Positions 52,401 through 63,922 of a stretch of DNA of 64,000 bases are shown here, one piece after another. Origin of the DNA: Cloeon dipterum (taxonomy: Eukaryota > Arthropoda > Insecta > Ephemeroptera > Baetidae); assembly GCF_949628265.1 (NCBI RefSeq), contig NC_088789.1, positions 20,887,883 through 20,951,882 on the forward strand, given 5' to 3'. Position numbers and translations under genes: made by a program. How positions within the stretch are numbered: the first letter of the stretch is position 1; every line of letters starts with the position of its first letter. The notes beneath the pieces are model-generated. The model did not search any database. It was not told the origin of the DNA and was given only the letters and a program-made list of their open reading frames with translations.

Positions 52401-52808
52401 TGGCACAACCTGTTAAATTGCTGTTAGAAGAAAATCCATCAAGTCATAGAACATTTCTTCCTAAGAGATAAAATTTTCAATATTTTCAGCCCTGCTTTGT
52501 TTAGCAGTAAGTCATTTGGGCTTGAGATTCCTTGTCTATTTAACACGGACAATTTTTGATTGAATAATAATTTCTCTGAATAATTATAGCTATCGTTTTC
52601 ATACCGTTTCAAGGTAATCATCAGACGACTTTAACTTAAAGTAACAATATTTCACATTCACAAGTTAAAGCACATAATATATACATTTTGGATCGCTTTT
52701 ATAAAAATCAATCTCATAGTATTTTGGTGTTGAAATCAACAAATTAAAAAAAATTGACTCACAAATATAAGACGTCAAGTAAAATTTGTTGATGAAGCAC
52801 ACGCCAAA
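49420..52808. other. Gene-free DNA between the protease cluster and CENP-L
   Basis: No supported exon. A GC-rich block lies at 50,690-51,240. Positions 51,640-51,790 contain wording such as caataactccgtttcattg that looks like a dispersed repeat, but no second copy is present here. The CG-rich 65-base module at 49,996-50,060 is listed separately. Confidence 0.4.
49996..50060 (+). repeat. CG-rich 65-base module, copy 1
   Basis: tttacttgtcggcccgggcg is followed by cct, then ctcgccggtcagtgacaggt, caaagagtg. The same module with a few changes lies at 63,647-63,712, same strand. The interior of this copy is close to palindromic (ggcgcctggccatggcgcc). It stands out from AT-rich flanks. Confidence 0.6.
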
Positions 52809-55102
52809 TCAGTCCTCACCAATAACAATGTCGGTAATGTCACGCAACAGTCGGATTTCCTTTTGCAGACATATGTGGCAAAGACTTTTTAAAAACGTTG
52901 CCATAACAGCAGTCGACGAAACAAGAAACTGAAACAATCACAGATTTTTAACCCATTTGACGGAAAAACATTCCATATTTAGTTACCTTGCCTGAGTTGT
53001 GCAATACAATGTTACTCAGCTGGAACTTGATTAGGGTACAGGACTGCAAATCCATGCTGAGGTTCGTGTTCAGCGACTGGTAGAGCTTGTCAAACAGCTT
53101 TTTTGAAACTGCCATGTCGCTAGATTGCTGCCTAGTTTTCACTCTGTAATATACACAATTCAGTAAGGGAAGCGAAAATGCTTTTTTTTAATTACAATTT
53201 TTTCAGATGCGGAAAGTTTTCTGAACTCAGTGCAAGCTCAATCACATCGTCCTTCTTGAAACACGGGAAATTGAGGCCGAGAGCGATTTTAGAATCATCT
53301 CTGGTGGTGGCGGCTAAGCATTGCGTAAAGAGCAGTTCCATCTCCTGGGTGGACAGCTCCAAGGGCCGGATAATGCAGTCAAACAGAACCTGTAGTTAGG
53401 CAGCAAAAGGACACAATATTTAAAATAAAAAATGCTGTGAACTGGTAAAACCTATAATTTTCTAATTTAAGCTAATTTTTGTCTGTGAGAAATTATGAAT
53501 CAAAAGCTATATTTTCACTAACAATGTAAGAGTATTTTTGGTCTTCTAAGGCCGGTCATAGTTTACTCATGAAATACAGGCTGTTTAAACGGCGAAACTT
53601 ATCCTATTAATTAAACATCTTTACGCAATCAGTGAGAAACTAGAAGTCATGGCATTCATTTCCCTATCAAAAAGAGTATTTTAAGCCATTTTTATTTTCT
53701 CAAAGACATTCATTTCTTGTTAAAATATAACCTATCCAATTAATGACGAGCTCTTGCAATTCTTTCGCAAGATATTGGTGAATATTGACAGGTAAAAAAC
53801 AAACAAGCCCAGCAGAGAAAAAAACAGGTGGTAAGAAAATGCAACTGTGAACTAAATAATGGCTTTTTCCTGTTTTGGAGGTTGGAAAGAGTTAATCGAT
53901 TTGAATGGAACTTAATAAGGTCGTTGCCAATTGGAAGGTGATCAAGTACATAATACAATATATCATTTCCAAAAATAAAAAAATTGAACAGAAGTTGCGG
54001 ATTTTATAAAAACACCACCTCCTTTAAACTTGATTTCCTCGGCCTCCAAAAGTGCAAAAGGAACAAACTCAACGCCTCTAGAAGCTTATTAAGCGGATAA
54101 CAAATTTACAATAAAGCTCAAAATGGGCAAAGTTTGACAGAAATCTTGATATCACCGCATCCCATTTTTTTTAACGCAACGCACATGAAAATTTACTAAA
54201 TTTATAGAAAAAATTGCACAGTATTTTTTCCATTTACAAGATAATTACAGCAAACGCTTTAAAAAGTATGGGAAACGTTGGGTAGATTTAAATTTTTGAA
54301 TTTCCGACCTGATTTCAAGCAGATGGCTATCATTATGAATTGGGGGTTGAAACTGATTAACCACCCTTCAGGCAGTCTCCAGGGATGGTTTTCAGGCTAC
54401 AATTTACAAACTTCTACCGAAACTAGTGTTCTTGGTGTTGATTCCTATGTTTTCCCCTTTAGAACCTCTAAAATACTTAATAAAATAGAATCACCTGCAG
54501 TGTTGAATTGATGCAAGCGGATAGGGTCACCGTTCGTGCAAAAGCGAGAAGAAGAGGCAGCTGCGAGACCGAGGCGTATGCCTTGTCGCGGCCTCTGCAG
54601 GTCAGATAGCCCGAGTACATGGTTTTGGCATTTTCCGCGAGGTATTCATCATCGCCGTCCTCGTCTTGGCTTGGAGGAATCACAGACACCTGGATGAATA
54701 CCGAACTGTGGTCGTGACTCGTCTCTCCAAGCTCTGGTTGCACCTCGAAGGTCGCTTCCACTTTGTAGTCGGTGCCCGTTTTGGAGATCAGCACGCCCTT
54801 GACTCGCTCCCTGATGATCTTCTTGTACCTCTTGATGGACACCTCGCTAAAATCCACGTGAAACAGTCGGGAGACGGAGTAGAGTTTGCCGTTCCGGGAC
54901 ATGAATGCTGCGCATGAAGAATTGAGAGTTAAAATCATAAATTTAGCAAGCTTTGCATCAATATAAATTAACCTCGAAGCGCTTCCAAATTATCAGCATC
55001 TTTTGGTTTCTTGGGACGGCTTTTCTTGTTCTCTTTATTGTTTCCACTGCGAGGGGACGTCTGGCTCTCGTCCAATGTTGACTTGTTTTGTCGTTTGCTC
55101 AT
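52809..55102 (-). CDS. CENPL: CENP-L homologue, kinetochore CCAN subunit
   Basis: Exons in transcript order are 55102-54973, 54907-54495, 53389-53196, 53143-52987 and 52928-52809, with matching phases. They total 1014 nt, 337 residues; vertebrate CENP-L is of similar length. The N-terminus is a basic tail (NKENKKSRPKKPK). The order of conserved patches matches CENP-L: FMSRNGKLYSVSRLFHVDFS, an acidic insert, MYSGYLTC, SVSQLPLLLAF, TLQVLFDCIIRPLELS, then LFDKLYQSLNTNLSMDL and a hydrophobic C-terminus. CENP-L pairs with CENP-N in the inner kinetochore and helps recognise centromeric chromatin. That role is known for the family; here it is inferred from similarity recalled without a search. The gene follows RRN3 on the same strand with about 660 bases between them. 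Confidence 0.75.
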
Positions 55103-55682
55103 GATTTATGACAAAAACGTACTCACGAGGTCATCGGTAAAAAAGAGTTCTGGCCAATTTGATGCAAAAAGCATTGAGTTTAGTCTTTCTCTGGAAGGGT
55201 GAGTGGTAGAGAGAGCAAAAAAGAGGCAGGAGTCAAGAAAATCTTGGAAACGGCAGGTCGGATCTGTTTTGGCGCCGTTGTGTTTGTTTACTAGTGGCGC
55301 TGTAGTCGCGTGCACTACGAATTTTTTAAAACGAGCGGGATCTCTGTAAGTCTGTAGGGACGATGATCTCTGCAGAAAGGCAAACTGCAGCAGATTATAC
55401 AATGTACATGATTCGAAAATTTGCAGCATTTTTCTTATACGCATTACAAAAATGACAAATCATGAATTATTGTTTGGATGCAGTCTTTAATTTAATTTCA
55501 ATGTCACCAGTGTTGCTTGCAATACATATATTTTCAACTTCTGCCAACAGCGAAAAAGCTGGAATGTCCCCATGTTCTAGCAGCAGAGGGTAATCCTGAT
55601 CTCTTTGGTATTATACCTTCATCAAGGACAGTTACGATAATTATAATAAAATAAACAAAAGATTTCAGCAAGTGAACTGTGA

Positions 55683-55688
55683 TTTATT
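55683..55688 (-). terminator. Polyadenylation signal of RRN3
   Basis: AATAAA on the minus strand, about 72 bases after the RRN3 stop codon. It separates the RRN3 transcript from CENP-L downstream. Confidence 0.5.
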
Positions 55689-55759
55689 AAACATAATATC
55701 ACATCATTTTAAGAGGCAGGTGTCTTGACATTCTGAGCGTGATGGTCAGTCAAATTCGT

Positions 55760-58700
55760 TCAGTAGGCTTTGAACCCTGGAGTCGATCCATAACTGAACT
55801 TGTCCAGTGATCTCGACATTTTGGTGGGGGAAATGAGGTGCGTGAAGCTCCCAGGAGACATGCATTTTGGCAGTGACTCTTTCGGTGGAGTACCAAACGT
55901 TTCCTCGTTCTCAGAATCGGACCTCTCGTCGCCAGGCTGTTCGAGTGGTTCGTACTCTCTATACTGATCATTTATGAACACTGCTGACCTGTTCAGCAGG
56001 TATGGGTCGAATGGGAAGAAGCAGTTTAAGTTGGTGACCGTCTGCTGTCCTGACAGGCTCACGGTGGGAAGCTGGCTCCTCGAGTTTTTCTCCAAAACCT
56101 GAAATGAGATAAATATTTGCTGTTACAATTTGTTCGAAAAATTAATAATATGTTATGTAACATAAATTAAATTTATTTTTAGACTTTTAATGGACGCAAT
56201 ATTTTAAGGTGATATTTAAGCAATATTTTCCATTAAAATTATTCAACCAAAATCATAAAGGAACAGAAATTTAAACTTATATCCTGAAAGAAATTTCGTT
56301 GAAAATATTAAAAAAAAATCGCATTAAGGTTAATAAATCGGTAAAAATCCAGTATAATATCATATATAATAAATTTACCGTAAAGCAGTAAGCAATCTGA
56401 TAGGTCCTGGTGACAGTGGCAAAGTTCTGCGCGACGGCAGGTAGGCAGGGCTTCAACGGGTTGAGCCTAGAGGTGACCAGCTTGGCCAAACCGAGGCTCT
56501 GGACCCACTTGAGGCCTTTCTCGGTGGCCATCAGGTCAGCGTGGCGGAAGGCCACAATGTAGAAGAGGCCCTGGCACACCGAGTAGAAGATTCCATGCAT
56601 CTTGACGTCACAGATCGTGGCGTCCTGCTGCGCTTCCACATACGCGTGGCACCATTTGGACATCTGCTGCAAGATGCACCGCGTTGCGTTCACCGATACA
56701 AATTGACCCCGGGACACCACGCTGGCGATGTAGTGCGCCGCTGTTTGTCTCACCACCGCGTTCTCTCCCATCCGAGTCACTTTGCTCCATAGTGCAGCTG
56801 AAATTAAATATATAAAAAATTAGCAAAACAGGGCAAAAAATCAAGAATATAGGATTATATCTTTTTGGTCTGCATTGGCAAAAAGAAAAACGTTTAAACA
56901 AAAATTGGCTTTTATATCCAGTTTTATTTTCTTTAATTTTATGTGATATTTATGACAAGAACAAACAATTATATTATTATGTTATAAGTTCAGAAGGAGA
57001 AGTGGGTGCCTTGGAAACCTTGGAATGACAAAGTAGAGAATATTTTTAAATAATTCAACCAGATTTTGTTTTAATATTTTAAAATAGATAACATCATGAT
57101 TAGCTTCAAAAGTTAATATTAAAAATAAAATATTAGCCCTGAAAGGAATATTTTGATAAGTGTGCACAGTATTGTATTCCTAGATTAAGATTTCATTTTA
57201 TATCGATAACATTCCAAGTTCTAGGAATTGTAATTGAATCAACTCAATCAGTGTTCCATTTAAAAAATTTGATTTTCTTAACGTAGTGACGGTAGCATAA
57301 CACCACAAACGTCAGTTTTTGTTTGATCAAATTTTCTTTAAAAGCGCAATTGACAAGATGAATCAATCGATGTGTTATTGTTCACTCCTCATGGCACAAA
57401 CCGACAAGACTCAAGTATGGGTCTGATCAAAAATAAATAATTATTAATAATTTACATATCATTTTCATCAACATGCAGGATTTAAATTATAAAATATCAC
57501 TCTTTGTATTGAAATCAATTTTGAATCAGTTTGGAAGCATCGTTGTGATCCTTGAAATAACTTTATAAACTCTTCAGGCAACCAGAGATCACTATCAGTT
57601 AAAATTAAATATCCGCACATCATTTCCTTGCAAGAACTGTGAAAAAGCACTACTACTTTTTGCCTAACTATTCAAATTTGATAAGATAAAATTACATAAA
57701 GAATTAACAACGGTTTGGTATGGAGATCCAGCTTTAAATCAAAATTATCACATCACTCACTCAGAAAAAGTTCTGGAAGTATGGGCCTGAGGGTGCACAG
57801 GTAGAACATGCAGAACTGCACGTGGTGGCTGCCGTGGACGTTGAGCAGTTGGTGCTCAAAGATTTCAAGAAAGTCCTTGAAAATGCTCTGGTGGTGGATG
57901 ATCTCGTTCTCGTCTGCGTCTCTCGAGCAGAACTCTTTGACGAAGACAAAAATCTGTTCCATCAGCAGGTCCAGGGTTTGTGCCAGCTGCTGCTGCATGT
58001 TTGTGTCCACGACGCTGGTGATTCTTGAGGCGGCAGACCGAGACACGTCATCCATCGTGAAAACAGTTTCCGTGTCGTCCATTTTAGCGTCAGTCTCCAT
58101 TTCTTCTTCGTCACCTTCGAGCGCCTCCAAGAGTTTTCGCGGAATTTGTACATCTATGGATATCACCCTGGGAGTGAAAATTTTAAATTAATATGGCTCC
58201 TTATTTTAAAATTGAAATCCATACTTTTTAATAATGAGTGATAAAATTTTACTCCGCATTTCGGGTCTGTATGTGCAGATCTTGAACAGGTTGTAAACGT
58301 AACTCTGATTTACCCTGCTTCCTCTTTTCATGAATGGAAAACAGAAGTCACACGCTTGAAGCAGTACATCTGCAGACCTGTCAAAGATCAGTTGTTGTTA
58401 ATCCATGATTGTATGTTCATGCTTGTTTTCATACATTGGTATTATCTTCAAAATTTGGTTGATGGTTTCGTGTAACCTTGAAAAATGTAATTCTTCCTTC
58501 ACACTAGGTTTTGTGCTTGGCCATGGCTCGTCTCCAAATCCTGTAAAATAGGGATGAATTTCAGTATGGGAGAGATTACAGCCTTAAATATACAAACCAT
58601 AAAATTTTCGCAACAAACTCTCCAGCACTGTACTCGTGAAGTTTGTGTGTGTCGCAACCAATTCCAAGAGAAATTGTTGGAATTTTGAGGCCAAAGCGTC

Positions 58701-59456
58701 TGATGAGCTGTTCCAGTTAAGATTCTAAACATATTTTAAATTTTACATAGATAATGAAACACGGCATAAGAGGTCCACTTACCAATATTGCGATTACAAG
58801 GGAGTGGACACGCTGATCCAAGTTGTTGACATTTTTGTAGCAGCTTTCCAGCAGGTTTATTATATTCTCGTCCTGTAAAAATTTTAATTTTCCAATTACC
58901 TTATCTTGTAAGCTCAATGAACCTGCCAATAATTATGATAGAAATCAAATAGAAAATATGGGAATTTATTTAAATTATTTATAAACAAACACAATACACA
59001 TAATTACAGAAGTCAATATTTTAAAAATATGAAACATAAAATTTTAAATGCTGCCTTCAGTGACGGACAGCAGACAGCAATGCGTCGTGGCATGTGGAAA
59101 AATTGCGCATAGCTCAACAGCCAAATGCGAATTCCCTTCTTGCAAGAAGAGGGCAACAATCAATGAAATTTATGTATGTTATCTATGTAACAGTTAAAAC
59201 TTGTGATTGTTGAGTGATGCGTAATTTTGCTGCTACCACGACAAATTGTATAATTGGAAATTTGAGAGATTCAACTTACCGAATTGCTTGCGGACTTGAG
59301 AGACACAAGCAGTTCCTGGTAGCGAGTTTTGTCTGTGCCAGTGAGAAAGTTCGAGACAATGGAGTCGATGTCACTGGGCAGAGCAAAATGCACTCGCGGA
59401 GTCAATCCGGCCAGGCTGGCCCGACTTGGCGTGCCTTCCAGCCTCAAAATCGACAT
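55760..59456 (-). CDS. RRN3: RRN3/TIF-IA homologue, RNA polymerase I initiation factor
   Basis: Exons in transcript order are 59456-59280, 58872-58783, 58724-58598, 58540-58435, 58377-58225, 58167-57761, 56797-56379 and 56098-55760. They total 1818 nt, 605 residues, close to the human protein. Recognisable patches are VHFALPSDID near the start, SYVYNLFKIC, an acidic region EGDEEEMETDAKMDD, HHVQFCMFYLCTLRPILPEL, RQTAAHYIASVVSRGQFV, FYSVCQGLFYIVAFRH, LNPLKPCLPAVAQNFATVTR and FFPFDPYLLNRSAVFI. RRN3 binds RNA polymerase I and recruits it to rDNA promoters in the nucleolus. The Ser-rich C-terminus with SP/TP sites (FGTPPKES, MSPGSF, ISPTKMS) fits known phospho-control of the family. The start follows a good context (CCAACATG) right after an acceptor. 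Confidence 0.93.
59093..59243. mobile_element. MITE in the first coding intron of RRN3
   Basis: Inverted ends (cgtcgtggcatgtgg... and its diverged complement) and an inner block gccaaatgcgaatt / cttgcaagaa / caacaatcaa match the MITE in gene B (42,781-42,920). This copy has about 40 extra bases in the middle and more mismatched ends, so it is older. Its flanks (AATG/AATT) resemble a 4-base target duplication imperfectly. Confidence 0.7.
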
Positions 59457-59460
59457 GTTG

Positions 59461-59700
59461 GCTGCAAATAACGGATCAAACTCAGCATCAGTAATCGATC
59501 AAGTCGCAAGTTGTCTTAAACATGCCACATGGGCGAGCGGCGAGCCATGCTCGCGGCCTCGAGCGCGATGCCAATCAATTTTCTTACCTGCACTGGATGA
59601 TGTTAGAAGGCAACAGGGCCCAGAGAACGTGTTAAAATTTCGAATTCGTTACGAGTTGGGCGCCGTTCACAGAAGTGTTTAAGTTTACATTACGCCTGAT
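59461..59700 (-). promoter_or_regulatory. RRN3 5' untranslated exon, intron and promoter region
   Basis: On the minus strand, CCAGTGCAG/GTAAGAAAA gives a donor ending an untranslated exon at 59588. The acceptor TTTGCAG leads into the coding exon at 59461, so an intron of about 126 bases precedes the start codon. The surrounding sequence is GC-richer than its flanks. The transcription start was not located. Confidence 0.5.
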
Positions 59701-60009
59701 ATGGAAAAAAACTCGAATGATTCGTAGCGGAAAAGAAACGCGGAGGCCACCCGACGACGATGCGCGAGTCTAAGTTATTAATGGTATAGCAGTAAGGGGG
59801 TGGGGCCGTTAGTAGAGAATGCGCAGTAGAAGCCCGCGAACTTTTTGGGGAACAATAACTTTTTAGTTGATTCCCAACACAACATTATTATTACATAATA
59901 TATTCAGTCTTTAGTGTTAAAGTGGAATGATACTGGCCAACAATTGAAAATTATTTAAATTGTTGGATGCCTTAAACAATTGACCGATAAACAATTTGTT
60001 CAACAATTT

Positions 60010-60370
60010 ACAATAATAAGAAAAGACCTTCCTACAATAAAAATTCAAATTTTGCCAATTTTCTCCAAAATTTGCAGTGCTCGAACATATTTTCTTGGCA
60101 TATTCCGATTCCTCTCGTCGAGATCTGTTCAACGGTGTATGCCACTTATTGGGGTAACTCTTGGGTTTGAAATTAAATCGGATTTCAAGTAAGGAGACAG
60201 CCATTGCCATTTGAAAAGCACGGTAACTTTCAAGCTAATTTTCTCAAAAAATTACAGCGCTCCTTAGGTCAATTTAGGCTTTAACTGAATCCTAAGGGAT
60301 GAGTTTTTGCATTGGCAACAAGCATTTTCCAGGCTTTCCCAGTATATCATTCCTCTTTAAAGATTCAAGT
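60010..60370. repeat. Dispersed repeat, right copy
   Basis: Matches 340-605 over most of its length with small indels: tctccaaaat, tattttcttgg, gattcctctcg, agatctgttcaacggtgt, catttgaaaagca, ttacagcgct and aggtcaattt occur in the same order. No coding potential. Confidence 0.5.
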
Positions 60371-61437
60371 ATGTACAGAGTAGAGTTAAAAAGAAATTTC
60401 AAGAAATATTTTTAAACACTTAATTGATGGTGTTGTCATGTTCTTTTTTCAGATTGTATACTCCCTTCAATTAAACAACACGTTCATTGCAACGAATTCC
60501 TTTCATAAGACGTATTTTTCGCAGAGAATTCAAGACTAAATCAAAGTATATTTTCTCTACTTTTGGGACTCAAAACTCGTGTGCGGGATTTTGCACTGAC
60601 TAATTTTTCTCAACAGCAATTTAAAGTAGTTACGGTAGTTACAAAAAGTTATTTACTTACTGGTTAGAAGAGGAAAGTGCTAAACAGTAATAATTCACTT
60701 CAAGATATTTCTTGTAGTTTCCGAGGGCCAACTTTCTCAACCCTTATATTTGAGTCCTGCCGATACAGTCGAGATGAGGATGGTTTTCTGACTAATTTTT
60801 CCGTAAATTTAGGGCTTAAGAGCGTGTAAAAACTGCGTATATAAAGAAAAAATACGGCTTTTATCAACTCAGCATTTTGCAAGTAGTCCTCTGATAGTGG
60901 CCTAGTGAATTTGTCAGGTCTAATTTATAATGTCCTATGCAAGGACCTTGCCGTAAATACTATCTGAACTTGCTAATACCCGGTTCTTACACTGGATTTC
61001 CTGCCCTTACCCAAAATTAACCCGAGGCCAAATTTTCTCACGATTCCCAATTACAAGTACCTGAGTTTCTCTAGAACAAATCGGGTTTGGAAAAATCTGT
61101 TTCAACGGACAATAATAATTATGATAATTATCGTTACTGAACAAACCTCTTGCTTTTTGTAGTTTTTTTTAGTTGTGGGTAGGGACAAAGTTGCCTTGCA
61201 GACCTATAAAAATAAAACAAAGCGTTGAACCTAATTCAAGAACAATTTGAATTTGTCTTACTCTTCACTCTTCGATCTAATATTAGTCCAATCAAATGCT
61301 CGTGAAATGGAGTAAAAAAATGCTCCAATGAGAGGGAACAATAAAAACATAAATCTATTTTGCTTTTTTCGGCTTGGTTTTCATTTTGTTGAATCAGTTT
61401 AAATTTTAAATACCACAAGCTGCTATATACAAAATCG

Positions 61438-61590
61438 TATGCGCTTTCTGAGTCACAGGCTCCTCCTCAGTTTGAAGTTTGAATTCAGTGCATGCCTTCA
61501 AACAACGTTCTATCGGCTTAAAATTCGTCTGTGTATAACGCCAATATTAGTCCCACTATTGTGCTCAAGATGATGAGATATTCTACGCCC
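61438..61590. repeat. Diverged direct repeat, left copy
   Basis: Shares cacaggctcctcctc, agtttg, cttcaa.caacgttct, taatattagt.ccactattgt and ctcaag.tgatga in the same order with 62,745-62,905. Identity is moderate with small indels. Nature unknown. Confidence 0.5.
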
Positions 61591-61879
61591 ATACAAGGAG
61601 ACTATCATTAATGTTTATACTCTTCTAGCTTTAACGAAAATGTATGGTTTGCGTTTTGGAGTGCTGATTTTCATGGCCACTTTACCTGCTTGCCTGCTTG
61701 CCTTGGCTCTTTCAATTCTAAATTATTTACGACGCTATTTATGTACCATGTGACTGTAATTTAACCCATACAGGGGAAATAAGAAAAATTTGAGCGTGAG
61801 TTTCCTCTAGGTATTTTACAATAAAAATTCTTTCTTCGGCCAATGGAGGCTGCTCTTAGAGCGTATTCAAGAAAGGTTT

Positions 61880-62260
61880 TTATTTTTCTGTCCTCTCCTG
61901 TTGCGGGAAAAAATTCCTGTCCTGTCCTGTTCCTGTTCGAAAATTTGATTTTCTTGTCCTGTCATGTTCCGTCAACTATATAAACCCGTTTTTCCTGATT
62001 TTTATTTTAATTTAAAATGGTCTTTATACTGCTACTTGGGTTATAATTTTAAATTAAGATATTTGAGGAAAATTTTGGACGGTGGACACTTTTTAGTCTA
62101 AACATTCTGACATTTAAACTTCTGATATAAAAATGAGATTAATTCAGATCAAGATTTTAATTGTTTTGAAACAAAATTCCTGTCTTGTCCTGTTCCAGAA
62201 AAATATTTCCTTGTCCTGCCAGATTCTAGGAAAAAGCAGGAATTCTTGTTTCCTGTTTCC
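61880..62260. repeat. Degenerate CCTGT-rich repeat block
   Basis: Repeated cctgtcctgtcctgttcctg, cttgtcctgtcatgttcc, cctgtcttgtcctgttcc and ttccttgtcctgcc words occur in clusters separated by AT-rich spacers. It looks like a decayed simple repeat or part of a mobile element. Confidence 0.5.
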
Positions 62261-62744
62261 ATTTATTTGCTATCTTGGAATCCGCTTCCGCTCTAGGCTG
62301 CAACCCATAGCAGCGTCCAACCGCCTTGTCCGCCTGCTCCGAGTTAGTTTCATCCTCCAAAAGAACATCGCTCACCTACCTGAATAAAGAGTGGTTTGGA
62401 GCCATACGAGACGTCTATAAGCAAAAAATTACTGAATAAAATCTAGTGTTTTAAGGTCATTTTTCTGAAAGAATTTAGCAAATTAAAACTGTGGCAGCAA
62501 AGAGAATACAGAAATCTAAATCCGAAAGTTGTTAATAGTGCCACTATATATTATATTGTTTAACTAAAAGTTGCTTAACGTGCGATTAAAAATAAACTTA
62601 AAATTAACAATATTTGGAAGTTATTCATAAATAAACCAAATAAAAAAACGTTCTGGTAACAGTCGGCGGGCGGTGTTTGAAGTGAAGGAAAACATTTTAA
62701 TTTCCCACGAAACCAGCGCCGAGTTGCAGAGCCGCCTTGGCATA

Positions 62745-62905
62745 ATCGCATGCGCTCCTTGGGTCCACAGTCCACAGGCTCCTCCTCGTCAGTTTGTATC
62801 CTCTGCGAATACCTTCAATCAACGTTCTTTTGGCATGAGATCCGTATGTGTTTTTTTGTGTCGGTAATATTAGTGCCACTATTGTACTCAAGCTGATGAT
62901 AAAAC
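62745..62905. repeat. Diverged direct repeat, right copy
   Basis: Second copy of the segment at 61,438-61,590, same orientation. Confidence 0.5.
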
Positions 62906-63646
62906 TTAAGCAGTTCTCACAAAGTAAGTAAAAGAACAAATAATTTGCAGGTTTTAGTGTAGAAATATTAATTTTTAAATAATCATTTGACTTTTCCCAA
63001 AAATTTGAGCCAAAATTTAATGGAACTGTTTGCAGTATTTGTGTCTATCTATATAGAATCATAGTTGGCGATATTTCATTAATTTCGCAGTGAAACTAAA
63101 TCCTTTTAGAAAACGGTGCTTTTTTGGAAAGTCATATCAAGGCTGAAACTTGTATCGACAGAGCATTTTTAATGCAGTAATGTTCACCAGTTTTTTGGGG
63201 GAATTTACAATATTTTATAATCACTTCTCTTTTCTCTTAAATAGCACGATTGACTGACAGGAAAATTTTAATTTATTTATTAGATCGTTACTCTCGTATT
63301 TTTTTCAAAAAAATACGTCGATGTATCAAATCTAAAATACAAAGTATACAAGGAAGGGTTACACTTCGGATAAAAACAAGTCCAGGAGGTCAGAGCTAAA
63401 AACTGAGCCCGGAGTAGTAATAACTCCAAAAAGAGACGTGACGACGACATTTAAAAAGTTTCAATCACACAGAGAGGCAGAGGAGAGGCAAACTGTGCCG
63501 CCGAGCAGTCTTTCAGTGCGGGTAATATATTTCAAACTTTCACTACGCGAAAGTAGTACACGTTTTTGTTGAGATCGCCACATATATTAATTGCGTTAAC
63601 TGGCACAAAATTTTGGGGGTCCCCGTCAAAGAAGAAATTTGCGATT

Positions 63647-63712
63647 TTTACTTGTCGGCCCGGGCGCCTCATCATGGCTCCTCGCCGGTCAGTGGCAGGT
63701 CACAGAGTGTAC
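63647..63712 (+). repeat. CG-rich 65-base module, copy 2
   Basis: Matches 49,996-50,060 (cttgtcggcccgggcgcc, ctcgccggtcagtg, caggtca, agagtg). It lies about 100-165 bases upstream of the start codon of the secreted gene at 63,812, so it could be its promoter or a 5' untranslated exon. Confidence 0.55.
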
Positions 63713-63811
63713 AACAATATGCCTTGCGGTTTATTAATCTAACATAGGACTCGTATCGTTATTAATTTATTTTACAGATTTTTATTTCAAACTTTTTTTA
63801 TTATTTCACAG

Positions 63812-63922
63812 ATGAGACGATACTGGATATTCCTATCGTTCCTGCTCTCAAACCTGTGGTACGAGTTTGCAAAGAGCAATCAACTAGCCGCCGAGGAAAT
63901 TGAATTCGAAAACCTTGTAAAG
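63812..63922 (+). CDS. First coding exon of a secreted protein, rest outside the window
   Basis: The ATG follows directly after an acceptor-like ttatttcacag. The exon encodes 37 residues: a signal-peptide-like start (MRRYWIFLSFLLSNLWY) followed by an acidic stretch (AEEIEFENLVK). It ends at a clean donor (AAG/GTGGGT, phase 0). An intron in the 5' untranslated region is therefore likely. The family cannot be named from so little. It shares no obvious sequence with the protease leader exons. Confidence 0.45.

Larger units (their letters stand above)
59700..63480. other. Repeat-rich gene-free DNA
   Basis: No supported exon. It contains the dispersed repeat copy at 60,010-60,370, a degenerate cctgt-rich block at 61,880-62,260 and a diverged pair of segments of about 150 bases at 61,438-61,590 and 62,745-62,905. 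The rest is AT-rich without recognisable features. Confidence 0.45.

Noticed and set aside
57468-57650. Open frames in the RRN3 intron between 56,798 and 57,760
   Set aside because: The flanking exons join in phase without them and the human RRN3 order leaves no missing segment at this point.
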